DNA from: Pseudomonadota bacterium
Lineage (GTDB): Bacteria > Pseudomonadota > Gammaproteobacteria > Steroidobacterales > Woeseiaceae
DNA: 64,000 bases
Direction: 5' to 3'
Assembly (NCBI GenBank): GCA_027618995.1
Contig: JAQCGO010000002.1
Span: forward strand, 1-64,000
In this document: piece after piece, positions 38,902 to 47,282 of the stretch
Position numbering within the stretch: the stretch's first letter is position 1
Layout of the letters: the number at the start of each line of letters is the position of its first letter
Notes under the pieces: generated by a model
What the model was told of the DNA's origin: nothing
The model's database searches: none
Seen by the model: the letters and a program-made list of their open reading frames with translations, nothing else
Position numbers and translations under genes: made by a program

Positions 38902-39288
38902 TCAGGTGGCGCCTTGCAGGCGCTTGATCAGCGAGCGCAGGAAAACCTTGTTGAAGCGCAGCTGGCACGACGAGGAAACCTGCTCCATCAGGGTCGAACT
39001 GACACGCAGGATCGTGACCGCGCCGTCCGCCTGGATGGAGGCCTGGCGTTTGGCACCACGCACATAGCTGGTTTCACCGAAACAGTCGCCGTTCGATAGC
39101 GTGCCCAGATTCTTGCCATTCGCCTGCACACGCACACTGCCAGTGACAATGATGTAGAAACGATCATCGATCTCGCCTTCACGAACGATGTCTTCGTTGT
39201 CTTTGTACTCATGCCAGTCGGATGCGCGCAGCACTTCCCAGATTTCTGCGTGTGAGAATTCGTGGAAGAAGGTCAGCTTGCGCAGCAC
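38902..39288 (-). CDS. Cyclic nucleotide-binding domain fragment (C-terminal part of interrupted kinase)
   Basis: A 128-residue open segment, GTG at 39288, in the same frame as the kinase. It is a Crp-type cNMP-binding domain: FSHAEIWEVLRASDWHEY, VREGEIDDRFYIIVTGSVRV, LSNGDCFGETSYVRGAKRQ (phosphate-binding cassette region) and VTILRVSSTLMEQ. No ribosome-binding site is visible at the GTG, which lies inside the domain's first helix. Confidence 0.65.
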   Translation of the reverse strand: MLRKLTFFHEFSHAEIWEVLRASDWHEYKDNEDIVREGEIDDRFYIIVTGSVRVQANGKNLGTLSNGDCFGETSYVRGAKRQASIQADGAVTILRVSSTLMEQVSSSCQLRFNKVFLRSLIKRLQGAT

Positions 39289-39489
39289 ATCGAAGTGTTC
39301 CTAGTTATCGAGGCTGTCGTACTTGGTGCGCAGGTCCTTGTAGACCCGCGTCAGTTCCGCCACCATTGATGCGCCACTGGCGATGCGCTTGTCCGGATCC
39401 TTGAGCATTGTCGTCACAACGACGTTCTCCAGTGCTTCGGGCAGATCATCGCGATAGGTGTGTATCGGCGGCGGCGTCGCATAAACGAT

Positions 39490-40194
39490 CTAGTGCAGCA
39501 GCTTGGACAGGTTATCGGCGCGGAACGGCCGGAACCCGGTCAACAGTTCGTACATGACAGCGCCCAGCGAATACAGGTCGGAACGATTGGTCAGCTCTTC
39601 CGACTGTACCTGCTCGGGCGACATGTAGCTCGGCGAACCGGCTATGCCCTCGATGCGCGATACTTCGGAGCCGGTAACGATGGCAATACCAAAGTCAATG
39701 ATACGAACATCGTTGTCGATCGTGAGCATGACGTTGGATGGCTTGATATCGCGATGGATGACACCGCGACCGTGTGCATAGTGCAGTGCCTTGGCACATT
39801 TGTAGATGATCTCTACGACATCGTCGATGCGCAGCAGGTTGTCGGGCCGGCAATAGGCCGCGAGCGTGCGGGCGCCCTGAATATGCTCGGTAACAACGTA
39901 GTACTTGCCGTCTTCCTCGCCGGCATCGTAGATCGGCATGATGTTCGGATGCTGCAGCATGCCAACCATATGCGCTTCGTTGAAAAACATCTTGCGTGAG
40001 ACTTTGGCGCGATCCGCGTCCGAATCCTCTTCGATGTTGTAGACCTTGATGGCGACATCGCGACGATAGTACGGATCGTGTGAGAGGTAGACATCACCCG
40101 TACTACCCTTGCCAATTTTGTTGATAATGACGTACTTGCCAATCTTGGCCGGTACGAGACTCTGGCGTTTGATTTCTGCAGCGGGGCTGGCCAT
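39490..40194 (-). CDS. Ser/Thr protein kinase fragment (N-terminal part of interrupted gene)
   Basis: A 234-residue open segment. The kinase motifs are canonical: glycine loop IGKGSTGDVYL (residues 27-37), catalytic Lys50 (VAIKVY), HRDIKPSNVM (147-156), IDFGIAI (DFG 167-169) and MSPEQVQSEELTNRSDLYSLG. It ends at the first TAG in the C-lobe (LTGFRPFRADNLSKLLH), missing the final helices that normally stabilise the fold. The start is 12 bases downstream of the pgpA stop codon. Confidence 0.75.
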   Translation of the reverse strand: MASPAAEIKRQSLVPAKIGKYVIINKIGKGSTGDVYLSHDPYYRRDVAIKVYNIEEDSDADRAKVSRKMFFNEAHMVGMLQHPNIMPIYDAGEEDGKYYVVTEHIQGARTLAAYCRPDNLLRIDDVVEIIYKCAKALHYAHGRGVIHRDIKPSNVMLTIDNDVRIIDFGIAIVTGSEVSRIEGIAGSPSYMSPEQVQSEELTNRSDLYSLGAVMYELLTGFRPFRADNLSKLLH

Positions 40195-40206
40195 TTTCTC
40201 TCACGT

Positions 40207-40698
40207 TCAGGTCATGAGCCACCTGTACGACACCAGCAAAATCGCGGCATACAGGGCGGCTACGAGGTCATCCAGCATAATTCCCAGCCCTCCGCCCATT
40301 CTGTGATCCAGGTCCCGAATCGGCCAGGGTTTGACGATGTCAAACAGCCGAAACAATACGAAAGCCGCGATCCATGCGCTGATCGTTGCGGGCACCACCA
40401 ATAACGTGAAGTACATCGCAGCAATCTCATCCCAGACGATGCCGCCCGGATCGTGCTGCCCGAGGCGTCGCGAACTGTTGCCACAGATCCAGATGCCCGC
40501 GACAAACATCGCCACCCCGAGCGCAATTTGCACCGCGAGACCCAGCTCCAGCGCCAGCCATGCCAACAACACGCCGAGCAGCGTGCCCGCGGTGCCGGGC
40601 GCCACAGGTACCAGTCCGAGGCCAAGGCCGAATGCGAGCAGGTGCACCGGGTCCGTGAAAACGGTGCGCGCACTGATTTTTTTTGCACCGGTGGTCAT
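40207..40698 (-). CDS. pgpA: Phosphatidylglycerophosphatase A
   Basis: A 163-residue inner-membrane phosphatase that makes phosphatidylglycerol. Motifs include LAFGLGLGLVPVAPGTAGTL near residue 17, GGIVWDEIAAMYFTLLVVP, FRLFDIVKPWPI and HRMGGGLGIMLDDLVAALYA, with four hydrophobic segments. It overlaps thiL by four bases (ATGA), as in the E. coli thiL-pgpA pair. Confidence 0.93.
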   Translation of the reverse strand: MTTGAKKISARTVFTDPVHLLAFGLGLGLVPVAPGTAGTLLGVLLAWLALELGLAVQIALGVAMFVAGIWICGNSSRRLGQHDPGGIVWDEIAAMYFTLLVVPATISAWIAAFVLFRLFDIVKPWPIRDLDHRMGGGLGIMLDDLVAALYAAILLVSYRWLMT

Positions 40699-41618
40699 TG
40701 GAAATGACGGTAACCGCTGTCCGAAAACGGCACAAGCTCGCCCTCTAGCCGACAGACCAGCTGGCCGCTATTGGTGACCTCACCGATGCGGGTGACGGCA
40801 AGGCCATCAGCTTGCGGCGGCGGCATGGCCGACGTGAAACAAAGTTCATAGTCATCGCCACCCGCCAGTGCAAATTGCCGGCATGCATCGTGGTCGAAAC
40901 GGCCGCGCAAGGCGCGCGAGATCGGCAATTGCTCGAGCTCAATGACACCGCCGACACCGCTGGCTTCCAACAGCTTGGCAAGATCCGCAAACAGGCCATC
41001 GGAGAGATCGATGGCCGCCGTGGCAACGCCGAGCAATGACTGGCCGTACGCGACGCGTGCGTTCGGTCGAAGGAATCGAGCCGAGAGAAAGTTGTCGGGC
41101 GTGCCGCTGGACACGAGCTCGAGGCCCGCAGCCGCATCGCCGACACTGCCCGTGACATAGATGTCATCACCGACCTTCGCTCCGGAGCGGAGCAGCGCCT
41201 TGCCACTCGGTACATCCCCGGTAATCTGCACGCTGATCACGAGTGTCTTGCCGTAAGTCGTATCGCCACCGACGAGACTCACGGCGTGTTCGCCAGCAGC
41301 TGCATGCAAACCCTCCGCGAAACGCTCAAGCCAGTTTTCGACGGCGGCCGGCAGAGTCAGCGCCAGCGTCATCCAGCGCGGCCGCCCGCCCATCGCTGCG
41401 ATATCGGAAAGATTGACGGCGACCGCCCGGTAAGCAATATCAAACGGGTCAATGCCAGCGGGGAAATGCACACCCGCAACCAGCGTATCGATGACAACAA
41501 CGAGTTCCCGGCCCGGCTCCGGTTGCAGCACAGCGCCGTCATCGCCGATGCCCGTGGTAACGCCGGGGGCATTACCGGGTCGCGCGAAGTACCGCCGAAT
41601 CAGTGCAAACTCATCCAC
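40695..41618 (-). CDS. thiL: Thiamine-monophosphate kinase
   Basis: A 307-residue AIR-synthase-like kinase that phosphorylates thiamine monophosphate to the active diphosphate. Motifs: TTGIGDDGAVLQPEPG, the metal-binding VVVIDTLVAGVHFP, LVGGDTTYGKTLVISVQ and AIDLSDGLFADLAKLLE. The GTG at 41618 is chosen because VDEFALIRRYF aligns with the usual N-terminus and it overlaps the nusB stop by 8 bases; a frame open further upstream lies inside nusB. The order nusB-thiL-pgpA is conserved. Confidence 0.93.
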   Translation of the reverse strand: MDEFALIRRYFARPGNAPGVTTGIGDDGAVLQPEPGRELVVVIDTLVAGVHFPAGIDPFDIAYRAVAVNLSDIAAMGGRPRWMTLALTLPAAVENWLERFAEGLHAAAGEHAVSLVGGDTTYGKTLVISVQITGDVPSGKALLRSGAKVGDDIYVTGSVGDAAAGLELVSSGTPDNFLSARFLRPNARVAYGQSLLGVATAAIDLSDGLFADLAKLLEASGVGGVIELEQLPISRALRGRFDHDACRQFALAGGDDYELCFTSAMPPPQADGLAVTRIGEVTNSGQLVCRLEGELVPFSDSGYRHFQ

Positions 41619-42060
41619 GGCCTTGCGCTTGAAATTCGTCACCGCGCAGGGACTTCGCGGCGAGGTCGAGACACGCATTGATGTACTTGTGGCCGTCAAT
41701 CGCACCGAACCGCTTCGCCAGATTGACGCCCTCGTTGATCACGACGCGAAATGGCACATCCGGTCGCGACTGCAATTCGAAAACACCGATCAGCAGGATT
41801 GCCATTTCCACGGGATCGAGTTGCTCTATGGGCCTGTCGACCAGTGGTTTGATGGCCTGCTCGATATCGTTCTGGGTAGCGCAAATTGCAGCGAGGGCCG
41901 CATCGAAGAAATTCTGGTCAATGCGCTTGTAAGCCGTTTGCTCGCGAAACTGGCGTAACAATTCGGCACTGTCGTGGCCAGCGATCTGCTTTTGATACAG
42001 CGCCTGCACCAGGAGTTCGCGAGCGCGCGTACGCGCGCCCGTGGTGGCCATTTTACTCAT
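41611..42060 (-). CDS. nusB: Transcription antitermination factor NusB
   Basis: A 149-residue all-helical RNA-binding protein that joins NusE/S10 at boxA of rRNA operons. It begins ARTRARELLVQALYQKQIAG and contains IDQNFFDAALAAI and RVVINEGVNLAKRFGAIDGH near the end, which are family marks. The length is typical. It lies 31 bases downstream of ribH and overlaps thiL. Confidence 0.95.
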   Translation of the reverse strand: MSKMATTGARTRARELLVQALYQKQIAGHDSAELLRQFREQTAYKRIDQNFFDAALAAICATQNDIEQAIKPLVDRPIEQLDPVEMAILLIGVFELQSRPDVPFRVVINEGVNLAKRFGAIDGHKYINACLDLAAKSLRGDEFQAQGRG

Positions 42061-42091
42061 GCTGTTCCATGCCGGATTCCAGGCAACGTCG

Positions 42092-42565
42092 CTAGTCGAT
42101 GCGACGCAGCAGATTGACCATCTCGATAACGGCTAGAGTTGCCTCTTCGCCCTTGTTGCCGGCTTTCGTGCCGGCACGCTCAATAGCCTGTTCAATCGTA
42201 TCCACAGTCAGTACGCCGAACCCGATCGGGATACCGTGTTTTTGCGCTGCCGCTGAAAGCCCGCGCATGCACTCGCCGGCAACATAGTCGAAGTGCGGCG
42301 TCGCACCGCGAATTACCGCACCGAGGGCGATGATCCCGTTACAGCGCCGGCTTGCCGCGAGCTTTTCGACGGCGAGTGGCACTTCGTACGCGCCGGGAAC
42401 ACGAATGATTTCGATATCGGCATCCACTGCACCATGCTTGTGCAGGCACCGCACCGCGGCACCAAGCAGCGAATCGACAATAAAGTCATTGAACCGCGAC
42501 GCAACGATGCCGAAATGTGCATCGCGAACGACGAGGTCGCCTTCGGTCGTCTTGATCTTGTCCAT
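42092..42565 (-). CDS. ribH: 6,7-dimethyl-8-ribityllumazine synthase
   Basis: A 157-residue lumazine synthase that condenses a pyrimidine with 3,4-dihydroxybutanone phosphate, the penultimate step of riboflavin synthesis. Motifs: FGIVASRFNDFIVDSLL, VPGAYEVPLAVEKLA, GAVIRGATPHFDYVAGECMRG with the catalytic His, and FGVLTVDTIEQAIERAGTKAGNKG. It overlaps the ribBA stop by one base. Confidence 0.96.
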   Translation of the reverse strand: MDKIKTTEGDLVVRDAHFGIVASRFNDFIVDSLLGAAVRCLHKHGAVDADIEIIRVPGAYEVPLAVEKLAASRRCNGIIALGAVIRGATPHFDYVAGECMRGLSAAAQKHGIPIGFGVLTVDTIEQAIERAGTKAGNKGEEATLAVIEMVNLLRRID

Positions 42566-43710
42566 TAGTCCTCGACGTATCCAGTAATCTCAAGATCGAA
42601 TCCCGAGATCGCATGCATTTGCTTAGGTGCTGATAATACACGGATTCTTGACAGGCCGAGGTTGCGAAGAATCTGGGCGCCGACACCGTAGGTGCGAAAC
42701 CCACCGTCGCTATTACGCCGCGTCGTCAGTTCGTCCTTGTCCTGGCCGAGAGCATCGACAGCATCCATGAAATCACGCGATGACTCCTGTTCGCGTAGCA
42801 ATACAACCACGCCCACTTCTTCGCGGGCGATTCGTGCGATTGCGGCATCCAATGGCCAGCCTAGGCTGCGACTCTTCACACCAACGACATCACCAAGGGT
42901 GTCCTGCATGTGCACGCGCACCAGCGGGTTGTCGTCCTTGCTGAGATCGCCCTTCACCAGCGCGACATGAACGGCACGATTGACGCGGTCATCGAAGCAA
43001 ATCATCGTGAACTCGCCATATTCAGTCTGCACCTGCTTTTCGGCGATGCGTTCGACGTTGTGTTCCTTGTCCAGCCGATAGCGAATCAGGTCGGCGATCG
43101 TGCCGATGCGAATCTTGTGCGCGCGAGCGAATCGCTCGAGGTCGGGCCGACGCGCCATGCTGCCGTCTTCATTGAGAATTTCGACAATCACGGCCGCGGG
43201 TTCGAGCCCGGCCAGCCGCGCCAGGTCGCAGCCCGCCTCCGTATGCCCGGCTCGCGCCAGCACACCACCCGGTTGCGCCATCACGGGAAAAATGTGCCCT
43301 GGCTGACTCAGGTCTTCGGGTCTCGCGCCTGCGGCTACGGCCACGAGCACGGTGCGCGCGCGATCGTGTGCGGATATGCCGGTGGTAATACCCTCCGCTG
43401 CTTCAATCGAGATTGTGAAATTGGTTGACTGGTGCTGGTCCGTCTCCTTGACCATCAGCGGCAGGCGCAGCTGCGCGCAGCGCTCGCGCGACAGCGTCAG
43501 GCATATCAGGCCACGACCATAGGTCGCCATGTAATTAATGTCTTCCGGGCGCACCTTCGTGGCCGCCATCAGCAGGTCGCCCTCGTTCTCGCGGTTCTCG
43601 TCATCGACCATGATGACCATCCTGCCCTCGCAAATGTCGGCAATAATATCCTCGATCCTGCTGAATGAGTTTCCCAGCGCGCTCGGGTGTATTGTTGTGT
43701 TGTCAGACAT
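42565..43710 (-). CDS. ribB: 3,4-dihydroxy-2-butanone 4-phosphate synthase with degenerate GTP cyclohydrolase II domain (RibBX type)
   Basis: About 381 residues. The RibB half is complete (MVIMVDDENRENEGDLLMAA, FTISIEAAEGITTGISAHDR, GHIFPVMAQPGGVLARAGHTEAG). The RibA half (about 210-380) has lost the zinc-binding cysteines that GTP cyclohydrolase II needs: the equivalent region reads VRVHMQDTLGDVVGVKSRS with no CxxxxxxxxCxC. A separate ribA must therefore exist elsewhere. Start at the second ATG (43710) has GAAGG nine bases upstream; an ATG at 43716 is also in frame. The start overlaps the ribE stop. Confidence 0.9.
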   Translation of the reverse strand: MSDNTTIHPSALGNSFSRIEDIIADICEGRMVIMVDDENRENEGDLLMAATKVRPEDINYMATYGRGLICLTLSRERCAQLRLPLMVKETDQHQSTNFTISIEAAEGITTGISAHDRARTVLVAVAAGARPEDLSQPGHIFPVMAQPGGVLARAGHTEAGCDLARLAGLEPAAVIVEILNEDGSMARRPDLERFARAHKIRIGTIADLIRYRLDKEHNVERIAEKQVQTEYGEFTMICFDDRVNRAVHVALVKGDLSKDDNPLVRVHMQDTLGDVVGVKSRSLGWPLDAAIARIAREEVGVVVLLREQESSRDFMDAVDALGQDKDELTTRRNSDGGFRTYGVGAQILRNLGLSRIRVLSAPKQMHAISGFDLEITGYVED

Positions 43711-44341
43711 AACCATTCGCCTTCAAGAATTCCATGGACAATCCGCCTTCATCTTTCAGCAGCAGGCGCTCGATATAACGTGCCAGCAAATCTACTTCGA
43801 TATTGACGAGTGTGCCCACTGAGTAACTACCAATTATCGTAGTCTCGGCCGTATGTGGGATGATATTCAAGTCGATTGTGTTTGCGGATACTGCATTGAT
43901 GGTAAGACTGACACCATCCACACACACCGAGCCCTTCCGCGCAACATAACGCGCAAAATCCGGCGCGATTTCGACGCGTAATCGTATGGAGCGCGCATCC
44001 TTGCTGAGCGCGGTCACTTTCCCCAGGCAATCGACATGGCCGCTCACCAGGTGTCCGCCGAGGCGATCAGCGAGGCTCAATGACGGCTCGAGATTGACCT
44101 TCGAGCCGACGGCCAGCCCACCGAGCGAAGTCACGGCCAGTGTCTCGGTCGATACATCGGTATCAAATCCATCGGCACGCAACGCCGTCGCCGTCAGGCA
44201 CGCGCCATTCACCGCGATGCTCTCGCCGACGGTGTAGGAGGAAAATGGCAAGCCCGTGCAACGCACGGTCAGGCGCACGTCGCCGGCAATTCGTTCGATC
44301 GCCGTGATGTTGCCGACTGCCTGCACGATGCCGGTAAACAT
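43703..44341 (-). CDS. ribE: Riboflavin synthase alpha subunit
   Basis: A 212-residue enzyme that dismutates two lumazines to riboflavin. It starts MFTGIVQAVGNI and has two lumazine-binding repeats, the first with VNGACLTATAL and GGHLVSGHVDCLGKV, the second with VDGVSLTINAV and NIIPHTAETT. The start at 44341 is the family N-terminus; the longer frame to 44668 is antisense shadow of ribD sequence in another frame. It follows ribD by four bases and overlaps ribB. Confidence 0.96.
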   Translation of the reverse strand: MFTGIVQAVGNITAIERIAGDVRLTVRCTGLPFSSYTVGESIAVNGACLTATALRADGFDTDVSTETLAVTSLGGLAVGSKVNLEPSLSLADRLGGHLVSGHVDCLGKVTALSKDARSIRLRVEIAPDFARYVARKGSVCVDGVSLTINAVSANTIDLNIIPHTAETTIIGSYSVGTLVNIEVDLLARYIERLLLKDEGGLSMEFLKANGYV

Positions 44342-44345
44342 GGGT

Positions 44346-45446
44346 CTAGTTAGCCGGCAGCGCAGTGATGCGCAGGTCGTCGCCAAGCTCGGTCCGGTCG
44401 ACGATACGCAGGGCCTGCCGATCCACGAGCTGCGACCAGCCTGGCGTTTTGAACATGCCCAGGGTCTCGCTGCCCATGAAGTGCGGCGCCTGATAGATAA
44501 TGAATTCATCCACGAGGCCCTGCGCCAGCATTTGACCGGCGAGTGCAGGCCCGGCCTCGACCAGCAGGTCATTGATTTCACGCTTCCCAAGATCTCTGAG
44601 CACTGCCGCAAGATCGACGAGACCGTGTGCTCCCGCCACGCAGATGACCTCAGCGCCGGCCACCTCAAGCGCGGCGGCGCGGCGCCTATCCGAACAGTAA
44701 AGCAGCGTTTTACCGGGCAATCCCAGCATTTCTGCCGTCAATGGCATACGCAATTCACTGTCGAGGACGACCCTCAGCGGTTGTCTTCCGTGCCGGTTCA
44801 GGGTGGCATCGCGTACCGTCAATGCAGGGTTGTCAGCCAGCACTGTACCGATGCCGGTCATCACCGCACCCGAGCTGGCGCGCAGGCGCTGAACATCGTC
44901 CCGGGCTTGTTCGCCCGTGATCCAGTGACTTTGCCCGTCGCTCATCGCAATGGCTCCGTCCAGGCTGCAGGCGATTTTGAGTCGAACGCGCGGTCGGCCA
45001 CGCAGGATACGGCTCAGGAATCCGGCCAACAGCTGGTCGACCTGGTCGCTGAGCAAACCGCTGCGCACCGTGATGCCGGCATCGTTCAGTGCCTGCATTC
45101 CCTTGCCGTCGACTTTCGGGTTGGGGTCGCCACGCGCAATGATGACCTCACGAATCCCGGCCGCGATGAGCGCATCGCTGCAAGGTGGCGTACGGCCATG
45201 ATGCGAACAGGGCTCGAGCGTGACGAACGCCGTCGCGCCACGGGCATTGTCGCCAGCCGCCTCAAGCGCCCTGATTTCGGCGTGCGCCTCGCCGGCGACC
45301 TCGTGCCAGCCTTCGCCGACAACGGCACCGTTTTTCACCAGCACACAACCCACCATGGGATTGGGGTGCGCGCTGAACAGGCCGTTTTTCGCGAGGTCCG
45401 CGGCTCGCTGCATGAATGCGCTTTCGCTGTTAGTGAACTCAGGCAT
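44346..45446 (-). CDS. ribD: Bifunctional pyrimidine deaminase / reductase RibD
   Basis: A 366-residue two-domain enzyme. The N-terminal deaminase has the zinc site HAEIRALEAAG and TLEPCSHHGRTPPCSDALI. The C-terminal NADPH-dependent reductase contains PRVRLKIACSLDGAIAM, DNPALTVRD and LLVEAGPALAGQML. Both riboflavin steps 2 and 3 are thus covered. The length is normal. It begins 6 bases after nrdR, the usual order. Confidence 0.96.
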   Translation of the reverse strand: MPEFTNSESAFMQRAADLAKNGLFSAHPNPMVGCVLVKNGAVVGEGWHEVAGEAHAEIRALEAAGDNARGATAFVTLEPCSHHGRTPPCSDALIAAGIREVIIARGDPNPKVDGKGMQALNDAGITVRSGLLSDQVDQLLAGFLSRILRGRPRVRLKIACSLDGAIAMSDGQSHWITGEQARDDVQRLRASSGAVMTGIGTVLADNPALTVRDATLNRHGRQPLRVVLDSELRMPLTAEMLGLPGKTLLYCSDRRRAAALEVAGAEVICVAGAHGLVDLAAVLRDLGKREINDLLVEAGPALAGQMLAQGLVDEFIIYQAPHFMGSETLGMFKTPGWSQLVDRQALRIVDRTELGDDLRITALPAN

Positions 45447-45452
45447 CAGTGC

Positions 45453-45968
45453 CTACTTTTTCTTGCCAAACAACTCGGGCAACAGTGACATCTGCTCGCG
45501 ACTCGCCGCCGTTTCCGAAATACGCTGCAAACGTTTTATTTCTTCTTCAAATTCCGTGACGTCCTGAAACCGCCGGTAGACCGACGCAAAACGGACGTAG
45601 GCAATTTCATCCAGCGCACGCAATTCTTCCATGACCAGGTCGCCAACGAGACGCGACGGCACTTCACGCTCGCCCATCGTGCGCAGGCGGTGGATCAACC
45701 GTGCGACAGCTTCTTCCAGTTCATCGCTTGGCACCGGTCGTTTTTCCAGCGCCCGCATCATGCTGTTGCGAAGTTTGTTTTCGTCAAACGGCTGACGTGT
45801 GCTGTCGTTCTTGACCAGCTTTGGCATCACCAGTTCGGCCGACTCGAAGGTCGTGAAACGTTCATTGCAATCCAGGCATTGCCTGCGACGACGGATCTGC
45901 ATGCCATCACCCGCCAGGCGCGAGTCAATAACCTTGGTCTCTTCGTGACTGCAGAACGGACAGTGCAT
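45453..45968 (-). CDS. nrdR: Transcriptional repressor NrdR
   Basis: A 171-residue repressor of ribonucleotide reductase genes. The N-terminal zinc ribbon has cysteines in [12 protein letters not shown] and [16 protein letters not shown]. The ATP-cone domain (about 48-138) begins [19 protein letters not shown] and binds ATP/dATP. The length is slightly longer than E. coli NrdR (149) because of an extended tail. It lies 12 bases downstream of glyA. Confidence 0.96.
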   Translation of the reverse strand: MHCPFCSHEETKVIDSRLAGDGMQIRRRRQCLDCNERFTTFESAELVMPKLVKNDSTRQPFDENKLRNSMMRALEKRPVPSDELEEAVARLIHRLRTMGEREVPSRLVGDLVMEELRALDEIAYVRFASVYRRFQDVTEFEEEIKRLQRISETAASREQMSLLPELFGKKK

Positions 45969-45980
45969 GAGAAATAGGAA

Positions 45981-47234
45981 TCAAACGTAGACGGGAAAGC
46001 GCTTGCACAGGGCGAGCACCTGGCCGCGAACACGCTTATTGGTCTCTTCGTTATCGAGATCGTCGAGTATATCGGCTATCCAACCGCTTAGCTCCCGCAC
46101 TTCGTCAGCGCCAAAACCGCGGGTCGTTATTGCGGGCGTGCCCAGGCGCAGGCCACTGGTTACAAACGGCGACTGCGGATCGTTGGGCACTGCATTCTTG
46201 TTCACCGTGATGTTGGCCCTGCCCAGAGCGGCATCGGCATCCTTGCCCGTAATGCCCTTGTCGATCAGGCTGACCAGCATCAGGTGGTTATCGGTTCCAC
46301 CCGAGACGATCGGGTATCCGCGATCGACAAGTACCGCGGCCATGACCTTCGCGTTGCTGCAGACCTGCGCCTGGTAGTCCTTGAACGCAGGCGACATCGC
46401 TTCCTTGAGCGCGACGGCCTTCGCGGCGATGACATGCATCAGCGGTCCGCCCTGCGTACCGGGGAAGACCAGCGAGTTGAACTTTTTGGTCAGTTCGTCG
46501 TTCTTGCGTGCCAGGATCATGCCGCCACGCGGACCGCGCAAGGTCTTGTGCGTGGTGGTAGTAACGACGTCGGCCACCGCGATCGGATTCGGGTAGTGGC
46601 CGGTTGCCACCAACCCGGCGACGTGCGCCATGTCCACCATCAGGTATGCGCCGACACTGTCGGCTATCTGTCGAAATCGCTGCCAGTCGACCACCCGCGA
46701 GTAGGCCGAGAACCCCGCAACGATCATGCGCGGCTTATGCTCGGTGGCGAGCTGCTGCACCTGGTCGTAATCGATCTCGCCCGTCGCGGCCACCAGCCCG
46801 TATTGATAAGCGTTGTACAACTTGCCGGAAAAATTGACCTTGCTGCCGTGGGTCAGATGCCCTCCCTCGGCCAGGCTCATGCCCAGTACCGTATCGCCGG
46901 CCTCGAGCAGCGCCATGTAAACCGCCGCATTGGCCTGTGAGCCCGAGTGCGGCTGCACGTTCGCATAGTCCGCACCGAACAGCTTTTTCGCGCGCTCGAT
47001 CGCCAGGCTCTCAACGTCATCGACGAACTCACAGCCACCGTAATAGCGCTTGCCCGGATAGCCCTCGGCGTACTTGTTGGTTAATACCGAGCCCTGTGCG
47101 GCCAGAACCCGCGGACTGGCGTAGTTCTCGGACGCGATCAGCTCAATGTGCTCTTCCTGGCGTCGATTTTCGTTGGCTATGGCTTTTGCTACCTCAGGAT
47201 CGAAGGCGGCAAGGGTCGTATTTGTGTCAAACAT
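45981..47234 (-). CDS. glyA: Serine hydroxymethyltransferase
   Basis: A 417-residue PLP enzyme that interconverts serine and glycine with tetrahydrofolate. The PLP Lys is in [16 protein letters not shown] (about 229). [39 protein letters not shown] and [14 protein letters not shown] are family marks. Start at 47234 (MFDTNTTL) follows GGAG at 12 bases and gives the usual length; a frame seven codons longer begins at 47255. It heads the glyA-nrdR-rib run. Confidence 0.97.
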   Translation of the reverse strand: MFDTNTTLAAFDPEVAKAIANENRRQEEHIELIASENYASPRVLAAQGSVLTNKYAEGYPGKRYYGGCEFVDDVESLAIERAKKLFGADYANVQPHSGSQANAAVYMALLEAGDTVLGMSLAEGGHLTHGSKVNFSGKLYNAYQYGLVAATGEIDYDQVQQLATEHKPRMIVAGFSAYSRVVDWQRFRQIADSVGAYLMVDMAHVAGLVATGHYPNPIAVADVVTTTTHKTLRGPRGGMILARKNDELTKKFNSLVFPGTQGGPLMHVIAAKAVALKEAMSPAFKDYQAQVCSNAKVMAAVLVDRGYPIVSGGTDNHLMLVSLIDKGITGKDADAALGRANITVNKNAVPNDPQSPFVTSGLRLGTPAITTRGFGADEVRELSGWIADILDDLDNEETNKRVRGQVLALCKRFPVYV

Positions 47235-47282
47235 CAGGGGGGAGGCTCCGGGCAAGGCGTTGCAAGGACGCGATGTTACTGC

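Larger units (their letters stand above)
38902..40194 (-). pseudogene. Ser/Thr kinase - cNMP-binding domain protein with two in-frame TAG codons
   Basis: One frame of 431 codons (40194 to 38902) encodes an N-terminal Hanks-type kinase and a C-terminal cyclic-nucleotide-binding domain, but has TAG at 39490-39492 (codon 235) and 39301-39303 (codon 298). The codons between them finish the kinase C-lobe (LKDPDKRIASGASMVAEL) and a coiled linker, and coding resumes in frame after the second TAG (EHFDVLRKLTFFHEFS). Both stops fit CAG (Gln) changed to TAG: LLH-Gln-IVYATPPP and SLDN-Gln-EHFDV would read naturally. The gene starts 12 bases after pgpA. Without readthrough the kinase domain is cut short and the cNMP domain is not made. 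Confidence 0.8.

Noticed and set aside
43703-44668. A 109-residue N-terminal extension of riboflavin synthase
   Set aside because: The extension is ribD sequence read in another frame; MFTGIVQ at 44341 is the family start.
44256-45488. A 410-codon plus-strand open frame
   Set aside because: It is the antisense shadow of ribD; RibD is complete with all catalytic motifs.
42565-45968. FMN riboswitch in the riboflavin run
   Set aside because: The rib genes overlap or lie within a few bases of each other and there is no leader long enough for the RFN element.
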